From Bacteroidota bacterium (lineage in GTDB: Bacteria > Bacteroidota > Bacteroidia > Bacteroidales > F082), in the NCBI GenBank assembly GCA_009773165.1, contig WOUZ01000005.1, positions 1-64,000 on the forward strand: 64,000 nt of DNA, given 5' to 3'. The translations under genes were made by a program, and so were the position numbers. The stretch's first letter is position 1, and each line of letters opens with the position of its first letter. The notes below the pieces were generated by a model, which was not told where the DNA came from, ran no database searches, and saw only the letters and a program-made list of their open reading frames with translations. Of this stretch, positions 7,653-17,315 are shown one piece after another.

Positions 7653-8921
7653 ATGAAAACAGAAATCAATATTTTGAGCAAAATGAAATCAAAAGCAAAT
7701 CAAATGAACCATATATCATTTTCGATAGCCGTTTTAATCCTTCTGATTATGAATCTGGCAGGATGCAAAAAAGATGATACTTCGACAACTTCCGGAGATT
7801 TACAAGTCGTTCCTCGTGAAGCCGCTTACGCAGGTTGTTACACAGTTGTAGGCACAAGTCAAACCAAATCCTGGGACAGTGTCGGCAACATTATCACTCC
7901 TGTTTTGGGAGAAGCCTTTTTCGGTCAGGATGCTCAGTTTACCCATACAACTCCTGCTTACACCAAAAGCAGCGATGGTCTAGCGGTAAAAGACGAAGTT
8001 ACTGGCTTAACCTGGCAGAAAAGCTATGATAGTGGCACTTATTATTGGGCTTCAATCCAAACCGTAGTTGACAATTTAAACAATCAAAACTATGGTGGCT
8101 ATAGCGACTGGCGCGTGCCTACCATCAAGGAGCTATACTCCTTATGGAATGTAAGTGTAGGATGGCCTTATATTGATACAGATTATTTTGATATTACCTA
8201 TACAGATGATCAAGAGCTGAGCCACGCAATTTTTTGGAGTAGCGACAAATATACAGGAGTATTGGGCAATGTGAGCTCAAGTATGGAAACACCTGGCTCA
8301 GAACTTGCCTTTGGTGTGAATTTTGGCACCGGACATATTAAATCGTATAGTATCAGCGTAGGTCCAAAGCATCAGGTTCGTTGTGTACGTAGTAATCTTT
8401 CCTATGGTGTTAACTTATTTCAAAACAATAATGATGGTACTATTTCCGATTTAGCTACCGGCTTAATGTGGCAACAAACCGACAACGGTTCTGGAATGGA
8501 TTGGGAACACGCACTCGCCTATGCCCAAACGCAGAATACAGCAAATTATCTGGGGCACAACGATTGGCGTGTCCCTAATGCAAAGGAACTTCAAAGTTTG
8601 GTGGATTACACACGTTCGCCTTATGCAACCAAAACAGCGAATGTAGGCCCAGCTATAAATGCTTTGTTTTGTTGTACCGGTATTCTAAACGATGGAGGAA
8701 AGGCCGACTATCCTTATTATTGGACCAGTACTTCGGCTATGTCAATGGCAAATGGTTCATATCCTTCTGCATGGTATGTAGCTTTTGGACAGGCAGAAGA
8801 TGGAAACGGAGAAAACCTTCATGGTGCTGGTGCTGTGCGTTTCGACAGGAAGACTGTTGGAACAGGTGAAGGAGAAGAAAGAGTATTGAATTATGTAAGA
8901 TTGGTGAGAAATATTCAATAA
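7653..8921 (+). CDS. DUF1566 (Lcl C-terminal-like) lipoprotein
   Basis: A lipoprotein signal is present (LILLIMNLAGC, with the Cys followed by KKDD). Two tandem DUF1566 units follow. Each has the hallmark DWRVPxxKEL and a TGLxWQ segment, and each ends in a VRCVRS or YVRLVRN strand. DUF1566 proteins are surface or adhesin-like, with a C-type-lectin-like fold; the ligand is unknown. Later ATGs at 7683 and 7704 are alternative starts that also keep the signal. The deacetylase begins 10 bp downstream, so the protein probably belongs to the deacetylase/TonB receptor/LytSR operon. Confidence 0.8.
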   Translation: MKTEINILSKMKSKANQMNHISFSIAVLILLIMNLAGCKKDDTSTTSGDLQVVPREAAYAGCYTVVGTSQTKSWDSVGNIITPVLGEAFFGQDAQFTHTTPAYTKSSDGLAVKDEVTGLTWQKSYDSGTYYWASIQTVVDNLNNQNYGGYSDWRVPTIKELYSLWNVSVGWPYIDTDYFDITYTDDQELSHAIFWSSDKYTGVLGNVSSSMETPGSELAFGVNFGTGHIKSYSISVGPKHQVRCVRSNLSYGVNLFQNNNDGTISDLATGLMWQQTDNGSGMDWEHALAYAQTQNTANYLGHNDWRVPNAKELQSLVDYTRSPYATKTANVGPAINALFCCTGILNDGGKADYPYYWTSTSAMSMANGSYPSAWYVAFGQAEDGNGENLHGAGAVRFDRKTVGTGEGEERVLNYVRLVRNIQ

Positions 8922-8931
8922 AAAGGAAATA

Positions 8932-9861
8932 TTGAAAATAATAATTGTACTTGTTGCTTTGCTTAATCTTATCTATTCAGCAAATGCACAAACCAATACT
9001 GCTCCCGCAAAGAGCAGTATTCCAATCGAAATGCTTTTCCCACAAGGCAAATCCAAAGCTTTGATTCTGAGTTTTGATGACGGAAATGTAGCCGACAGGT
9101 ATTTGGTGAAATTGATGAATGAGTATGGCCTTGTAGGGACTTTTCATCTCAATTCCAATAAACTCGGAACAAAAGATTATCTCACCAAAGAGGAAATTAA
9201 AAGCCTGTATAAAGGGCACGAAGTATCCGGTCATACAGCAAATCATCCAAGCCTGACTTCTTTGTCGAAGATTGATGTGATTTATGAAGTACTGGAAGAC
9301 AGGAAAGAATTGGAACGGCTCACCGCTTATCCCATTCGTGGAATGTCGTATCCATTTGGCAACACCAATGATTTTGTAGTTGAGGCAATAAGTGGTTTAG
9401 GTATAGAATATGCCAGAACAGTAGGCGATACATACAATTTTGGTATGCCGGTTGATTTTCTCAAATGGCATCCAACCATTCATTTCTTCGGAAAAACAAA
9501 TTATATACCCAACGATCCGGCGGAGGACAGCAGCGAATTAGCTCAATTTTACCAGCTTACAACTGATTTTTTAAAAGCGAATTCACTGGCGCTGTTTTAT
9601 GTTTGGGGACATAGCTGGGAATATGAAGGACCTGGTAATAAATGGGCAGAAGTGAAGAAGTTCTTCCAAATGATTTCCGAAAATCCGGATATATGCTACA
9701 CATCACAAATAGAATTAGTTGATTACATCAATGCCTTTAACAATCTTAAATTCTCGGTGGATAAAACCATGGTTACCAATTTGAGTTCGATAGATGTTTT
9801 TATAAAAATTAATAGTAAGGTGTACACTATTGAAGCTGGCAACACAAAACAGTTGAAATAA
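8932..9861 (+). CDS. Secreted polysaccharide deacetylase family protein (CE4)
   Basis: A 309-residue secreted protein of the NodB/CE4 fold. SFDDG supplies the catalytic base and metal Asp, HTANHPSL supplies the two His metal ligands, and YPFGN is the third motif. Near the C-terminus, FYVWGHSWEY gives the late His. CE4 enzymes remove acetyl groups from chitin, peptidoglycan or other N-acetylated glycans. The start is a TTG preceded by AAAAGGAAA. No ATG exists before the catalytic domain, and only the TTG start gives the signal peptide (VALLNLIYSANAQ). It lies between the DUF1566 lipoprotein and the TonB receptor (15 bp gap). Confidence 0.85.
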   Translation: MKIIIVLVALLNLIYSANAQTNTAPAKSSIPIEMLFPQGKSKALILSFDDGNVADRYLVKLMNEYGLVGTFHLNSNKLGTKDYLTKEEIKSLYKGHEVSGHTANHPSLTSLSKIDVIYEVLEDRKELERLTAYPIRGMSYPFGNTNDFVVEAISGLGIEYARTVGDTYNFGMPVDFLKWHPTIHFFGKTNYIPNDPAEDSSELAQFYQLTTDFLKANSLALFYVWGHSWEYEGPGNKWAEVKKFFQMISENPDICYTSQIELVDYINAFNNLKFSVDKTMVTNLSSIDVFIKINSKVYTIEAGNTKQLK

Positions 9862-9876
9862 ATAAAAGAAAAAAAT

Positions 9877-12234
9877 ATGAAAAAATACCTCTTTGTAATT
9901 TCACTTTTCATCACCCAAATCACTTTTGCTCAAAACAATAAGCAAAATATACGTGGTGTTGTTACTGACAAACTTTCCCAAACTACACTTCCCGGCGCTA
10001 CAGTTCAAATAATGAATAAAGCTGCAACTACAGGATCAATTTCGGATGCTGATGGAAATTATATTCTTCCGGATTTATCTCCCGACAGATACGAGATTAA
10101 GGTTACGTACATAGGCTATAAAGACGTGATTGCGAGTAATGTTGTGGTAACTTCAGGCAAAGAAGTTGTGCTGGATATTGCAATGGAAGAAAACTTTAAA
10201 CTGCTGAATGAGGTGGTTATCACTGCCAACCACAAAGCTGGCACAATAAACAACTTAGCCTCTGTAAGTGCCCGTACATTCTCAACCGAAGAAGTAAACC
10301 GGTATGCAGGAGGTCGAAGCGACCCGGCACGCCTGGCTGCCAATTTTGCAGGTGTAAGTGCTCCCGATGATTCCAGAAATGATATCGTAATACGTGGTAA
10401 TTCGCCCGTTGGTGTATTGTGGCGTATTGATGGTATGAATGTTACCAATCCAAACCATTTTGCCACAGTCGGCACTACAGGAGGGGCAGTGAGCGCTTTA
10501 AATACCAATCTGTTGAAAAGCTCCGATTTCCTTACTTCAGCTTTTCCTGCCGAATATGGCAACGCCACAGCGGGAGTTTTCGACCTTGGTTTCAGAAATG
10601 GGAATACTCAAAAACGGGAAACCACCTTGCAGGCAGGGTTGATTACAGGCCTGGAAGCTACCACTGAAGGACCTATCAGTAAAGAAAAAGGCTCATCTTA
10701 TCTGGTGGGATACCGTTATGCGCTGGCTGGTGTTGCTCAGGCAGCAGGTATTGATATTGGCACCACAGCTTTGCCTTCGTACCAGGATTTGTCATTTAAT
10801 GTGAGTAGTGGAAACAGTAAAATGGGCAAATTTACCTTATTTGGAATTTTAGCAACAAGCAGCATCAATATCGAAGGAGGAAACTCAGGTTCCTTGTATG
10901 CAGGAGAAGGAGGCGGGCATGATTTGAGCAGTCAGATTGGCATTGTAGGAGTAAAGCATTTCAAACAACTGAACAGTAAGTCCTACTTTAGCTCCAATAT
11001 TGGATTAAACTATTCAAAGTCGGGGCAAATAGATTATTCTTTCGACCAGATGACCGATTCCGCGTTTACAAAATCAGACAATAAGGTTACGAAAACAGGC
11101 TATAATTTTTCGAGTAGTTTTAATTCCAAGATAAATTCAAGGTTATTCTTAAAAATTGGCCTTCAGGATGAACTGATTGGGCTGAATCTTTATTACCGGA
11201 CAAAAGAAAGAATATCAGATAATTGGAAACAGATCTGGGATTATGACAGTTACACCAATCTGGCGCAGGCTTATGTTCATGCGAAATATAGTCTTAATGA
11301 TAAACTTACACTCGATGCAGGCGTGCATTCCCAATTGTTTTTCTTAAATAATTCGCTATCTGTTGAACCACGTTTAGGAATAAAATACGAAATTGATAGC
11401 AAAAGCAGCCTTACCTTAGGCTATGGACTTCATTCGCAGACGCAACCCATTAATGTTTACTTTTTACAGACTCAGGTCGCAGATGGTTCATACGTTTATA
11501 ACAATGAAAACCTTGATTTTACCAAAAGTCATCATTTTGTGCTAGGTTATGATTTACAGCCCTTCAAAGACTGGCGGATGAAAACTGAAGTCTATTATCA
11601 GTCACTCTACAATGTGCCGGTAAATACTTTTTCGAGCAGCTACTCCATGCTGAATACCGGTGCAGGTTTTAAAACCGATCTAGAGGACAGCCTGGCAAAT
11701 AACGGAACAGGAAAAAATTACGGTATAGAGTTGACTATAGAGAAATTTTTCAGCCACGGATATTATGGATTATTTACGTCATCGATATACAGTTCCAAAT
11801 ACAAAGGAAGCGATGGTGTTGAAAGAAACACCGCATTCAACGGGAAATATGTTTTTAATGTTTTGGGGGGTAAAGAATGGAAAGTAGGAAGTGAAAAACG
11901 GAATAAAATCTCAGCCGACATTAAATTTACTAACGCCGGAGGACGGGCTTACACACCAATTGATATTGATGCATCCAATGTAACTGGTCGCGAACAATTA
12001 TCTTCGGACGCGTATTCGGATTTTTATGCCGATTATTTCCGTTTAGATTTTAAGCTTGGTTATACGCATAACAGCCGATCAAAAAAACTGTCACAGTCAT
12101 TTTCCATTGACCTTCAAAATATAACGGACAATGATAACGTTTTCTCACAAAGCTATGATAATAGAAGCCAATCGATAAACACAACCTATCAGCTTGGGTT
12201 TTTCCCGAATGTGATTTATAAAATACAATTTTAG
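9877..12234 (+). CDS. TonB-dependent receptor with CarboxypepD_reg-like domain
   Basis: A 785-residue outer-membrane receptor. A signal peptide is followed by a carboxypeptidase-regulatory-like domain (residues about 25-105: IRGVVTDKLSQTTLPGATV, SDADGNY). The plug comes next (RIDGMNVTNPNHF), then a 22-strand-type barrel ending in an aromatic residue (VIYKIQF). It lacks an STN domain and is shorter than SusC proteins, and no SusD follows, so it is a TonB receptor of the general Oar/Cir kind. Substrate unknown. Linkage to the deacetylase and to a LytS/LytTR pair suggests uptake or signalling linked to envelope glycan. Confidence 0.88.
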   Translation: MKKYLFVISLFITQITFAQNNKQNIRGVVTDKLSQTTLPGATVQIMNKAATTGSISDADGNYILPDLSPDRYEIKVTYIGYKDVIASNVVVTSGKEVVLDIAMEENFKLLNEVVITANHKAGTINNLASVSARTFSTEEVNRYAGGRSDPARLAANFAGVSAPDDSRNDIVIRGNSPVGVLWRIDGMNVTNPNHFATVGTTGGAVSALNTNLLKSSDFLTSAFPAEYGNATAGVFDLGFRNGNTQKRETTLQAGLITGLEATTEGPISKEKGSSYLVGYRYALAGVAQAAGIDIGTTALPSYQDLSFNVSSGNSKMGKFTLFGILATSSINIEGGNSGSLYAGEGGGHDLSSQIGIVGVKHFKQLNSKSYFSSNIGLNYSKSGQIDYSFDQMTDSAFTKSDNKVTKTGYNFSSSFNSKINSRLFLKIGLQDELIGLNLYYRTKERISDNWKQIWDYDSYTNLAQAYVHAKYSLNDKLTLDAGVHSQLFFLNNSLSVEPRLGIKYEIDSKSSLTLGYGLHSQTQPINVYFLQTQVADGSYVYNNENLDFTKSHHFVLGYDLQPFKDWRMKTEVYYQSLYNVPVNTFSSSYSMLNTGAGFKTDLEDSLANNGTGKNYGIELTIEKFFSHGYYGLFTSSIYSSKYKGSDGVERNTAFNGKYVFNVLGGKEWKVGSEKRNKISADIKFTNAGGRAYTPIDIDASNVTGREQLSSDAYSDFYADYFRLDFKLGYTHNSRSKKLSQSFSIDLQNITDNDNVFSQSYDNRSQSINTTYQLGFFPNVIYKIQF

Positions 12235-12244
12235 GGAAGTTACT

Positions 12245-12252
12245 TACATTTG
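12245..12252 (+). promoter_or_regulatory. Candidate -7 element just before lytS-like gene
   Basis: TACATTTG matches TAnnTTTG and lies 4 bp before the ATG at 12257. Use of it would give an almost leaderless transcript. No good -33 element is visible, so this may be chance. Confidence 0.25.
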
Positions 12253-12256
12253 TAAA

Positions 12257-13333
12257 ATGAAAGGAATCTCATTAGACAGCCGGAAAATAGAATTTTTAAT
12301 ATACTTCCTGATATGGGCTTTCGTTTTTTCTGTGCCCTATTTCAGCGAACGCGGTTCAGGGCATATAAACTGGAATGAGGTAATAAAAAACTGGTTGCGT
12401 GTGGTCTCATATCTCGTAATTTTTCTGGTCAATGTGTACATACTTGTACCCCGTTTACTTTTAAAAAAGAAATACCGGTATTACTTTGTTTTAGTTTCGG
12501 TTTTAATAGCAATGGTTATAATAGTTAACATCCCCGCCCCTATTCCATATCCTCAGCAGAACGGTCCATTAACTGAAGCCAATAACGATAGTTTAGAACA
12601 GCCTGTGGAGATTGTACGTAAGCAAAAACCTCCTATTATGGCTTTTGCGGATAATCTTATTATTAGTATTTTATTGGTCGGTGCTGGCACTACAGTTAAG
12701 CTGATGTCGAAATGGCTGAGTGAAGAGAAACTGCGTAAAGACGCCGAAAAAGAACAGCTCAAAACAAACCTTGCCTTGTTGAAGCACCAGGTAAGCCCAC
12801 ATTTTTTTATGAATACCTTGAATAATATCCATACACTCATTGAAATGGATACTGAAAAGGCACAGGATGCAGTCGAACGGCTTTCAACACTTATGCGCTA
12901 TTTGCTTTACGATTCGGCGCAAAACACCATTGAACTGAAAAAGGAAATTGAATTTATTTATAGTTTTATTTCTCTGATGCAACTAAGGCATTCAGATGAG
13001 GTAGAAGTAACGGTATTAATTCCTAATCAGATACCAGATATTAAAATACCACCTATGTTGTTTATTTCATTGCTCGAAAATGCATTTAAACATGGAGTTA
13101 GTTACCCTAAGAAATCCTATATTTATTTTGAAATACAGATTCATGAAAAGACCCTTGGCTGTATCATTAAGAACAGTAAACATAAAACCGTTTTAAACCA
13201 ATACGACGAATATTCGGGCATCGGACTGGCGAATATTAAAAAAAGTCTGAATCTGTTATACGAACAGGATTACAAGTTGGATATCTCCAACAAAGAAAAT
13301 GAGTTTGAAGTTAACCTCACAATCCCAGTATGA
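12257..13333 (+). CDS. LytS/YehU-type sensor histidine kinase
   Basis: A 358-residue inner-membrane kinase with four hydrophobic segments in the first ~150 residues, a short coiled linker and a His_kinase (PF06580) core. LKHQVSPHFFMNTLNNI carries the phosphoacceptor His. The ATPase domain has LLENAFKHG and a late SGIGLANIKKSL. It has no separate sensor domain, so the membrane part probably senses the signal. The stop overlaps the start of the regulator (ATGA at 13330), showing translational coupling. Confidence 0.9.
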   Translation: MKGISLDSRKIEFLIYFLIWAFVFSVPYFSERGSGHINWNEVIKNWLRVVSYLVIFLVNVYILVPRLLLKKKYRYYFVLVSVLIAMVIIVNIPAPIPYPQQNGPLTEANNDSLEQPVEIVRKQKPPIMAFADNLIISILLVGAGTTVKLMSKWLSEEKLRKDAEKEQLKTNLALLKHQVSPHFFMNTLNNIHTLIEMDTEKAQDAVERLSTLMRYLLYDSAQNTIELKKEIEFIYSFISLMQLRHSDEVEVTVLIPNQIPDIKIPPMLFISLLENAFKHGVSYPKKSYIYFEIQIHEKTLGCIIKNSKHKTVLNQYDEYSGIGLANIKKSLNLLYEQDYKLDISNKENEFEVNLTIPV

Positions 13334-14049
13334 ACATACGTTGTATAGCCATTGACGATGAACCGTTGGCAGTAAAGAAAATAGCGGGATATATTCAGAA
13401 AGTTCCTTTTCTGGAATTGGTGGCTGAATGCAGAAATGCCGCTGAGGCTATGTCCATCCTGGACAATAGCATTGTTCAGCTGATGTTTATCGATATAAAT
13501 ATGCCTGATATCAGTGGAATGGACTTTGTAAAATCACTGACTAACAAACCTTACATTGTATTCACTACAGCTTATAGCGAATATGCCGTGGAAGGTTTCC
13601 AGGTAGAAGCAGTCGATTATTTATTAAAGCCAATCACTTTCACCAACTTTCTGAAAGCAGCAAATAAGGTTAAAAATCTGATTGAACTCACTGCCAACAA
13701 TCAGAAAGAAATCTTAAATACAAACGTAACCCATTTGTTTGTAAAATCCGATTATAAACTTATCCGTATTGAGCTTGCCGACATAAAATATGTTGAAAGC
13801 CAGCACGAATACATTAAAATTCATTTAGTGAACAGCAACCCGGTAATGACCCAAATGAGCTTAAAAAGTATAGAAGAACAACTGCCTTCCAATCAATTTA
13901 TGAGAGTTCACCGTTCATTCATCGTTAATCTCGCGAAAATTTTGGTAATAGAGCGGAACAGGATCGTTTTCGATGGTAAGGTATATATCCCAGTCAGCGA
14001 ACAATACAAAGTAAAATTCCAGGAATATATTGATGGAAATGTTATGTAA
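13330..14049 (+). CDS. LytTR-family response regulator
   Basis: Receiver domain with the DD pair (AIDDEP), phosphoacceptor D55 (LMFIDINMPD), the T of TTAYSEYA, and K in YLLKPI. A LytTR DNA-binding domain follows (LFVKSDYKLIRIELADIKYVE, then RVHRSFIVNLAKI). Such regulators bind phased direct repeats. It is the last gene of the DUF1566-deacetylase-receptor-kinase-regulator run and is followed by a hairpin at 14195. The likely target is this operon or the following secreted pair, but no clear repeats were seen here. Confidence 0.92.
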   Translation: MNIRCIAIDDEPLAVKKIAGYIQKVPFLELVAECRNAAEAMSILDNSIVQLMFIDINMPDISGMDFVKSLTNKPYIVFTTAYSEYAVEGFQVEAVDYLLKPITFTNFLKAANKVKNLIELTANNQKEILNTNVTHLFVKSDYKLIRIELADIKYVESQHEYIKIHLVNSNPVMTQMSLKSIEEQLPSNQFMRVHRSFIVNLAKILVIERNRIVFDGKVYIPVSEQYKVKFQEYIDGNVM

Positions 14050-14194
14050 TGGCAACCTCTATCCATTAGTTCGCAATCATACATTTTGGCAAATTGCTTA
14101 AAAAGCCCAGAAACCTAAACTTGCTAAAGCATAAGACTGCACATCCGAAAGGCAGTCAGAAACACTATAGCAAATTTAAAAAATGAGAAAATAA

Positions 14195-14231
14195 AGAGCC
14201 ATCATCCTGCTGAGGTGTAATGGCTTTTTGA
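14195..14231 (+). terminator. Hairpin terminator, stem-loop repeat family
   Basis: AAAGAGCCAT pairs with ATGGCTTTTT around CATCCTGCTGAGGTGTA. About 90 bp here resemble 6503-6590, including the flank after the hairpin. The gap 14050-14411 otherwise holds nothing I recognise. Confidence 0.6.
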
Positions 14232-14411
14232 CTTGGTTTGGCTGCAAAAGCAATTACAGATTCTGAAAGGCTTTTTTTACCGGACATCAATGTTAGTTTA
14301 GGATAATATTAGTCAAAATAAGAAGCAACCTTCAAGCCATATAATTCATCCTGATTGTAAAATTAAATAATGAAGAGAGTCTTGAAAGGGACCCTGGATA
14401 ACGTAAAGAAA

Positions 14412-15038
14412 ATGAAAGAAGTAAATCTTATTCCGAAAGTGCTGCTGTTATTAGCTTTAGGCTTTGGGATTAAACTATTTTTTAGCTGTACGCCCTCTAA
14501 TCCAGACCCATTTGAAATAGACTATAACAACTTGAATGTGACAGGCATTGACAATAGCGAAAGGTATTTGGCATATCATCAGTCAATAGATACACTATAT
14601 TCCGATGCTGTAGCCTTGAAACTAACTTTGACTGACACATCAGAATTTTATTCAGCTTCATTTTCCAAAAATCTAATGCAAACATTGTCATTCCCCACTT
14701 TAAGAGCTGACTGGTCCTCAAGCTACATTCCCCGAAACAAAGTAGTTGATATTAAAGTAATAACACTGTTCGATGTCAATGAATCCATAAAAGCAGGTGA
14801 TGATATAACGGAACATCTTTTATATGCTGCCAGAGATAGTTTTGATTTGTACCACAATTTAAGTCAGGGAATATCAAAACTAAATGGTATACAATCAAAC
14901 GATCGGGGTAGTGTCATAGTACTTGTGCTTAAAGTATCAGTAGAAAACACTCAATCACAGTTTGAAGTTAAAGTAACTTTAGAGAATGGTGACGAACTAT
15001 CGAGTACAACCGAACTGTTTACAATAATTGAGTCTTAG
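14412..15038 (+). CDS. Hypothetical lipoprotein, possibly DUF5034-like
   Basis: I do not recognise the family with certainty. A basic N-terminus and hydrophobic core (PKVLLLLALGFGIKLFFSC) run to a Cys, as in a Bacteroidota lipoprotein signal; the FFSC box is not ideal. The mature part is beta-rich (VALKLTLTDTSEFYS, VVDIKVITLFDV). The gene could also start at ATG 14370, but that gives an unusually long n-region, so I prefer 14412. It ends 3 bp before the next gene, which encodes a secreted beta-barrel-like protein, so the two are a pair. Confidence 0.6.
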   Translation: MKEVNLIPKVLLLLALGFGIKLFFSCTPSNPDPFEIDYNNLNVTGIDNSERYLAYHQSIDTLYSDAVALKLTLTDTSEFYSASFSKNLMQTLSFPTLRADWSSSYIPRNKVVDIKVITLFDVNESIKAGDDITEHLLYAARDSFDLYHNLSQGISKLNGIQSNDRGSVIVLVLKVSVENTQSQFEVKVTLENGDELSSTTELFTIIES

Positions 15039-15041
15039 ATC

Positions 15042-15890
15042 ATGAGATTAGCTATTTTTATTCTGTTTTCCTTAATAAGTCAAGGCATATTTGGTCAAAG
15101 TCGGATATTTAAAAACCAGGAGTTCTTCTTTACTGTAGGTGCAAGAGAACTTGGTGTTGAAAAATTCTCTCCAAATGAACATCTTGATTTTCTTAACTAC
15201 GTTGATACTTACCCTGAATATGCTGATTTTATCGTTCTGAAGCTGGGATATAAATTCGACTTCCTCACAAAAATGACAGCTGATATTAAATTGGTTATGA
15301 TGGATGATATCATACCAGATAATTATGATGTTTCAGTACATTATTTTATTCGGCCATGGCTGGGAGTTGGAGTTGGTTCGATGCTTAATAAAAATTGGAT
15401 TACCTATTTTGAAGAATACCACATTCAAACCTTCCCTGAATATTATATGTCAGATAACAATGTGAGACAATTTACAACCTACGATTTAGGCTTTTATCTT
15501 GCTCCAGCAATAAAACTATTTGATAATGAAATTATTAAACTCCAGATAACATGTGATTTGGGCATTTCGTCATTTATGAAAGAAGAGGCATCCTTTTATT
15601 ATAAAAAGAAATTATCCAACGAAAGACTGTACGATCATTATGAGACAAAGATTGATTTTCAACCCTATATTCAGCCCAAAATTGATGTAAGACTAAAGGC
15701 ATTTAAAATAAAGGAAGCTACTATAGGGCTTTTGCTAAATTCAAATTACTACTATTCCAAAAGAAGTATGAATTATTTCCGAACCATTCAAACATGGACT
15801 GCAGAAAATGGGATTACCAAACAGGTAAAACCATCGAAGCATAAATATTCCAGAGTTGAGTTTAATATGGGGATGTTTTTAAGATGGTAA
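15042..15890 (+). CDS. Hypothetical outer-membrane beta-barrel-like protein
   Basis: A 282-residue protein with a signal peptide ending FGQ. Alternating polar/aromatic strands run through the length (FIVLKLGYKFDF, DVSVHYFIRPWLGVGVG, YDLGFYLAPAIKLF), and it ends FNMGMFLRW, with a terminal aromatic as in outer-membrane barrels. I cannot name a family. It is translationally adjacent to the lipoprotein upstream. Confidence 0.6.
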   Translation: MRLAIFILFSLISQGIFGQSRIFKNQEFFFTVGARELGVEKFSPNEHLDFLNYVDTYPEYADFIVLKLGYKFDFLTKMTADIKLVMMDDIIPDNYDVSVHYFIRPWLGVGVGSMLNKNWITYFEEYHIQTFPEYYMSDNNVRQFTTYDLGFYLAPAIKLFDNEIIKLQITCDLGISSFMKEEASFYYKKKLSNERLYDHYETKIDFQPYIQPKIDVRLKAFKIKEATIGLLLNSNYYYSKRSMNYFRTIQTWTAENGITKQVKPSKHKYSRVEFNMGMFLRW

Positions 15891-16064
15891 AGATGGCCCC
15901 AAACAATAACGTTTATAAAAAAAAGACCTATTAGTAGTAATTTCTGTGATCGGAGGTCGATCAAGATTTTGCTTTGATGTTGAATGAAATCAGACTGTTA
16001 AACTTGCTTGAAATAGAGAAAATCAGGTTATAAAACTAAATCGAATAGCCCAATATCACAGTAA

Positions 16065-16098
16065 AAAGCCATTTTCTTGCTGAGTGGGTATGGCTCTT
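16065..16098 (+). terminator. Hairpin of the stem-loop repeat family
   Basis: AAAAGCCAT pairs with ATGGCTCTT around TTTCTTGCTGAGTGGGT. It lies 175 bp after the barrel gene. The loop text (TGCTGAG) recalls the copies at 6503 and 14195. The gap 15891-16316 holds no gene. Confidence 0.45.
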
Positions 16099-16316
16099 AA
16101 TGATTGCCTGAGTATTTCAATCCGGGGTTTGAATGGAATAGCTACCAAACTCTGATTCCATTTGTGTCTTCTGTAAAATCAATTGTTGTCTTTTAGCATA
16201 AGTCATTTTTTATTGCCGGGAAACTGAAAATTAATGTATAATTTCACAATTCCTTTTAAAGCTAACAGACGACCGCTAGTATGCATTTAAAGAATCAGTT
16301 ATCCTTTTCTTTAACG

Positions 16317-17192
16317 ATGAAAAATACCCGGCAAGGCTATTTTTATGCTTTTCTGGCTACCATCTGCGGGTCATTGGTTTACCTTTTCAGCAAAGCAGCC
16401 CTGAACGAGGTTAGTCTGCCGCAATTTGGCTTTTGGTGGTTTTTTACTGCGATCTTTTGGAATGCATTGATGGCAGCACATCCCAAAGGTGGTTTTACTG
16501 TAAAAAAGTTTACCCGAAAAGATTACAGGACATTGATTTTTATAGGCTTCATCGAGCTCGTCGCCACTTCCACTTTTTATGCAGCCATAGCTGTTTCAGC
16601 CAATCCTGCAATTCCTTCTTTTTTAAGAAATCTGGAGTATCTTTTTGTTTCCATACTAGGTTTCGTTCTTTTAAGTGAAAGACTTGGGAAATGGAAGTTG
16701 GCAGGTGCATTTCTGACACTTTCGGGGGCATTCATAATCAGTTTAAGAACCTCTCCTACCGACAGTTTTTTCACTGCTGCTTCAGGTCTGATGCTGATCT
16801 CGACTACTTTTTATGCCGCACGCACCATCATTGCCAAGAAGCATATCCGAGCATTAAGTCCTGTCGTTCTGGCGATTAACAGAGCCATGTTTCTTCTGAT
16901 GCTGTCACTTTTTTTTATGGTTTACCAAAACCTCTCCTTCGTCATCCCTTCCGCGGCTTTTATCAACATCATGGCCGGCTCTTTCGTTGGTCCTTTCCTT
17001 ACCTCCATTTTTCAATATTCTGCCCTCAAATACATTGAAGCCTCCAAAGCAGCCATCGTTCAAAGTACTACAGGCATGTTCGTCTTATTGGGGGCCTTCA
17101 TTCTATTTGGTACCCTACCCACTCCCGTTCAGGTCATCGGTGGCCTGATTGCTATCACCGGTGTTGTGTTTATGATGTTCAAGAAAGGTTAA
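16317..17192 (+). CDS. EamA/DMT-family transporter
   Basis: An inner-membrane protein of about 290 residues with ten hydrophobic helices in two EamA halves. The first half ends with LGKWKLAGAFLTLSGAFIIS and the second with QVIGGLIAITGVVFMMF. Both carry the conserved pattern in which the last helix follows a short basic loop. The family exports or exchanges small metabolites; the substrate cannot be predicted. An in-frame ATG at 16281 would add 12 residues, but 16317 gives the usual short cytoplasmic start before helix 1. It is monocistronic. Confidence 0.88.
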   Translation: MKNTRQGYFYAFLATICGSLVYLFSKAALNEVSLPQFGFWWFFTAIFWNALMAAHPKGGFTVKKFTRKDYRTLIFIGFIELVATSTFYAAIAVSANPAIPSFLRNLEYLFVSILGFVLLSERLGKWKLAGAFLTLSGAFIISLRTSPTDSFFTAASGLMLISTTFYAARTIIAKKHIRALSPVVLAINRAMFLLMLSLFFMVYQNLSFVIPSAAFINIMAGSFVGPFLTSIFQYSALKYIEASKAAIVQSTTGMFVLLGAFILFGTLPTPVQVIGGLIAITGVVFMMFKKG

Positions 17193-17243
17193 ATAGTTGA
17201 TTAATAATTAAATAGAAGTAATTAACATCGCCCCTAAGTCTTT

Positions 17244-17315
17244 TCAAAAACCATTAATGATAATTCCTGGCACCAAAAGGAGTGTAAAAAGTAATGTTTT
17301 CATATGTTTTCTCAT
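17244..17315 (-). pseudogene. Possible signal-peptide-only remnant
   Basis: On the minus strand a 23-residue frame reads as a signal peptide (MKTLLFTLLLVPGI core) and then stops. No mature protein follows in any frame I can read. It may be the stump of a lost secreted-protein gene, or chance. The rest of the gap 17193-17641 holds only the terminator at 17579. Confidence 0.25.

Noticed and set aside
9877-12234. A second SusC/SusD pair
   Set aside because: The receptor is too short for SusC, lacks its plug signature, and no SusD follows.
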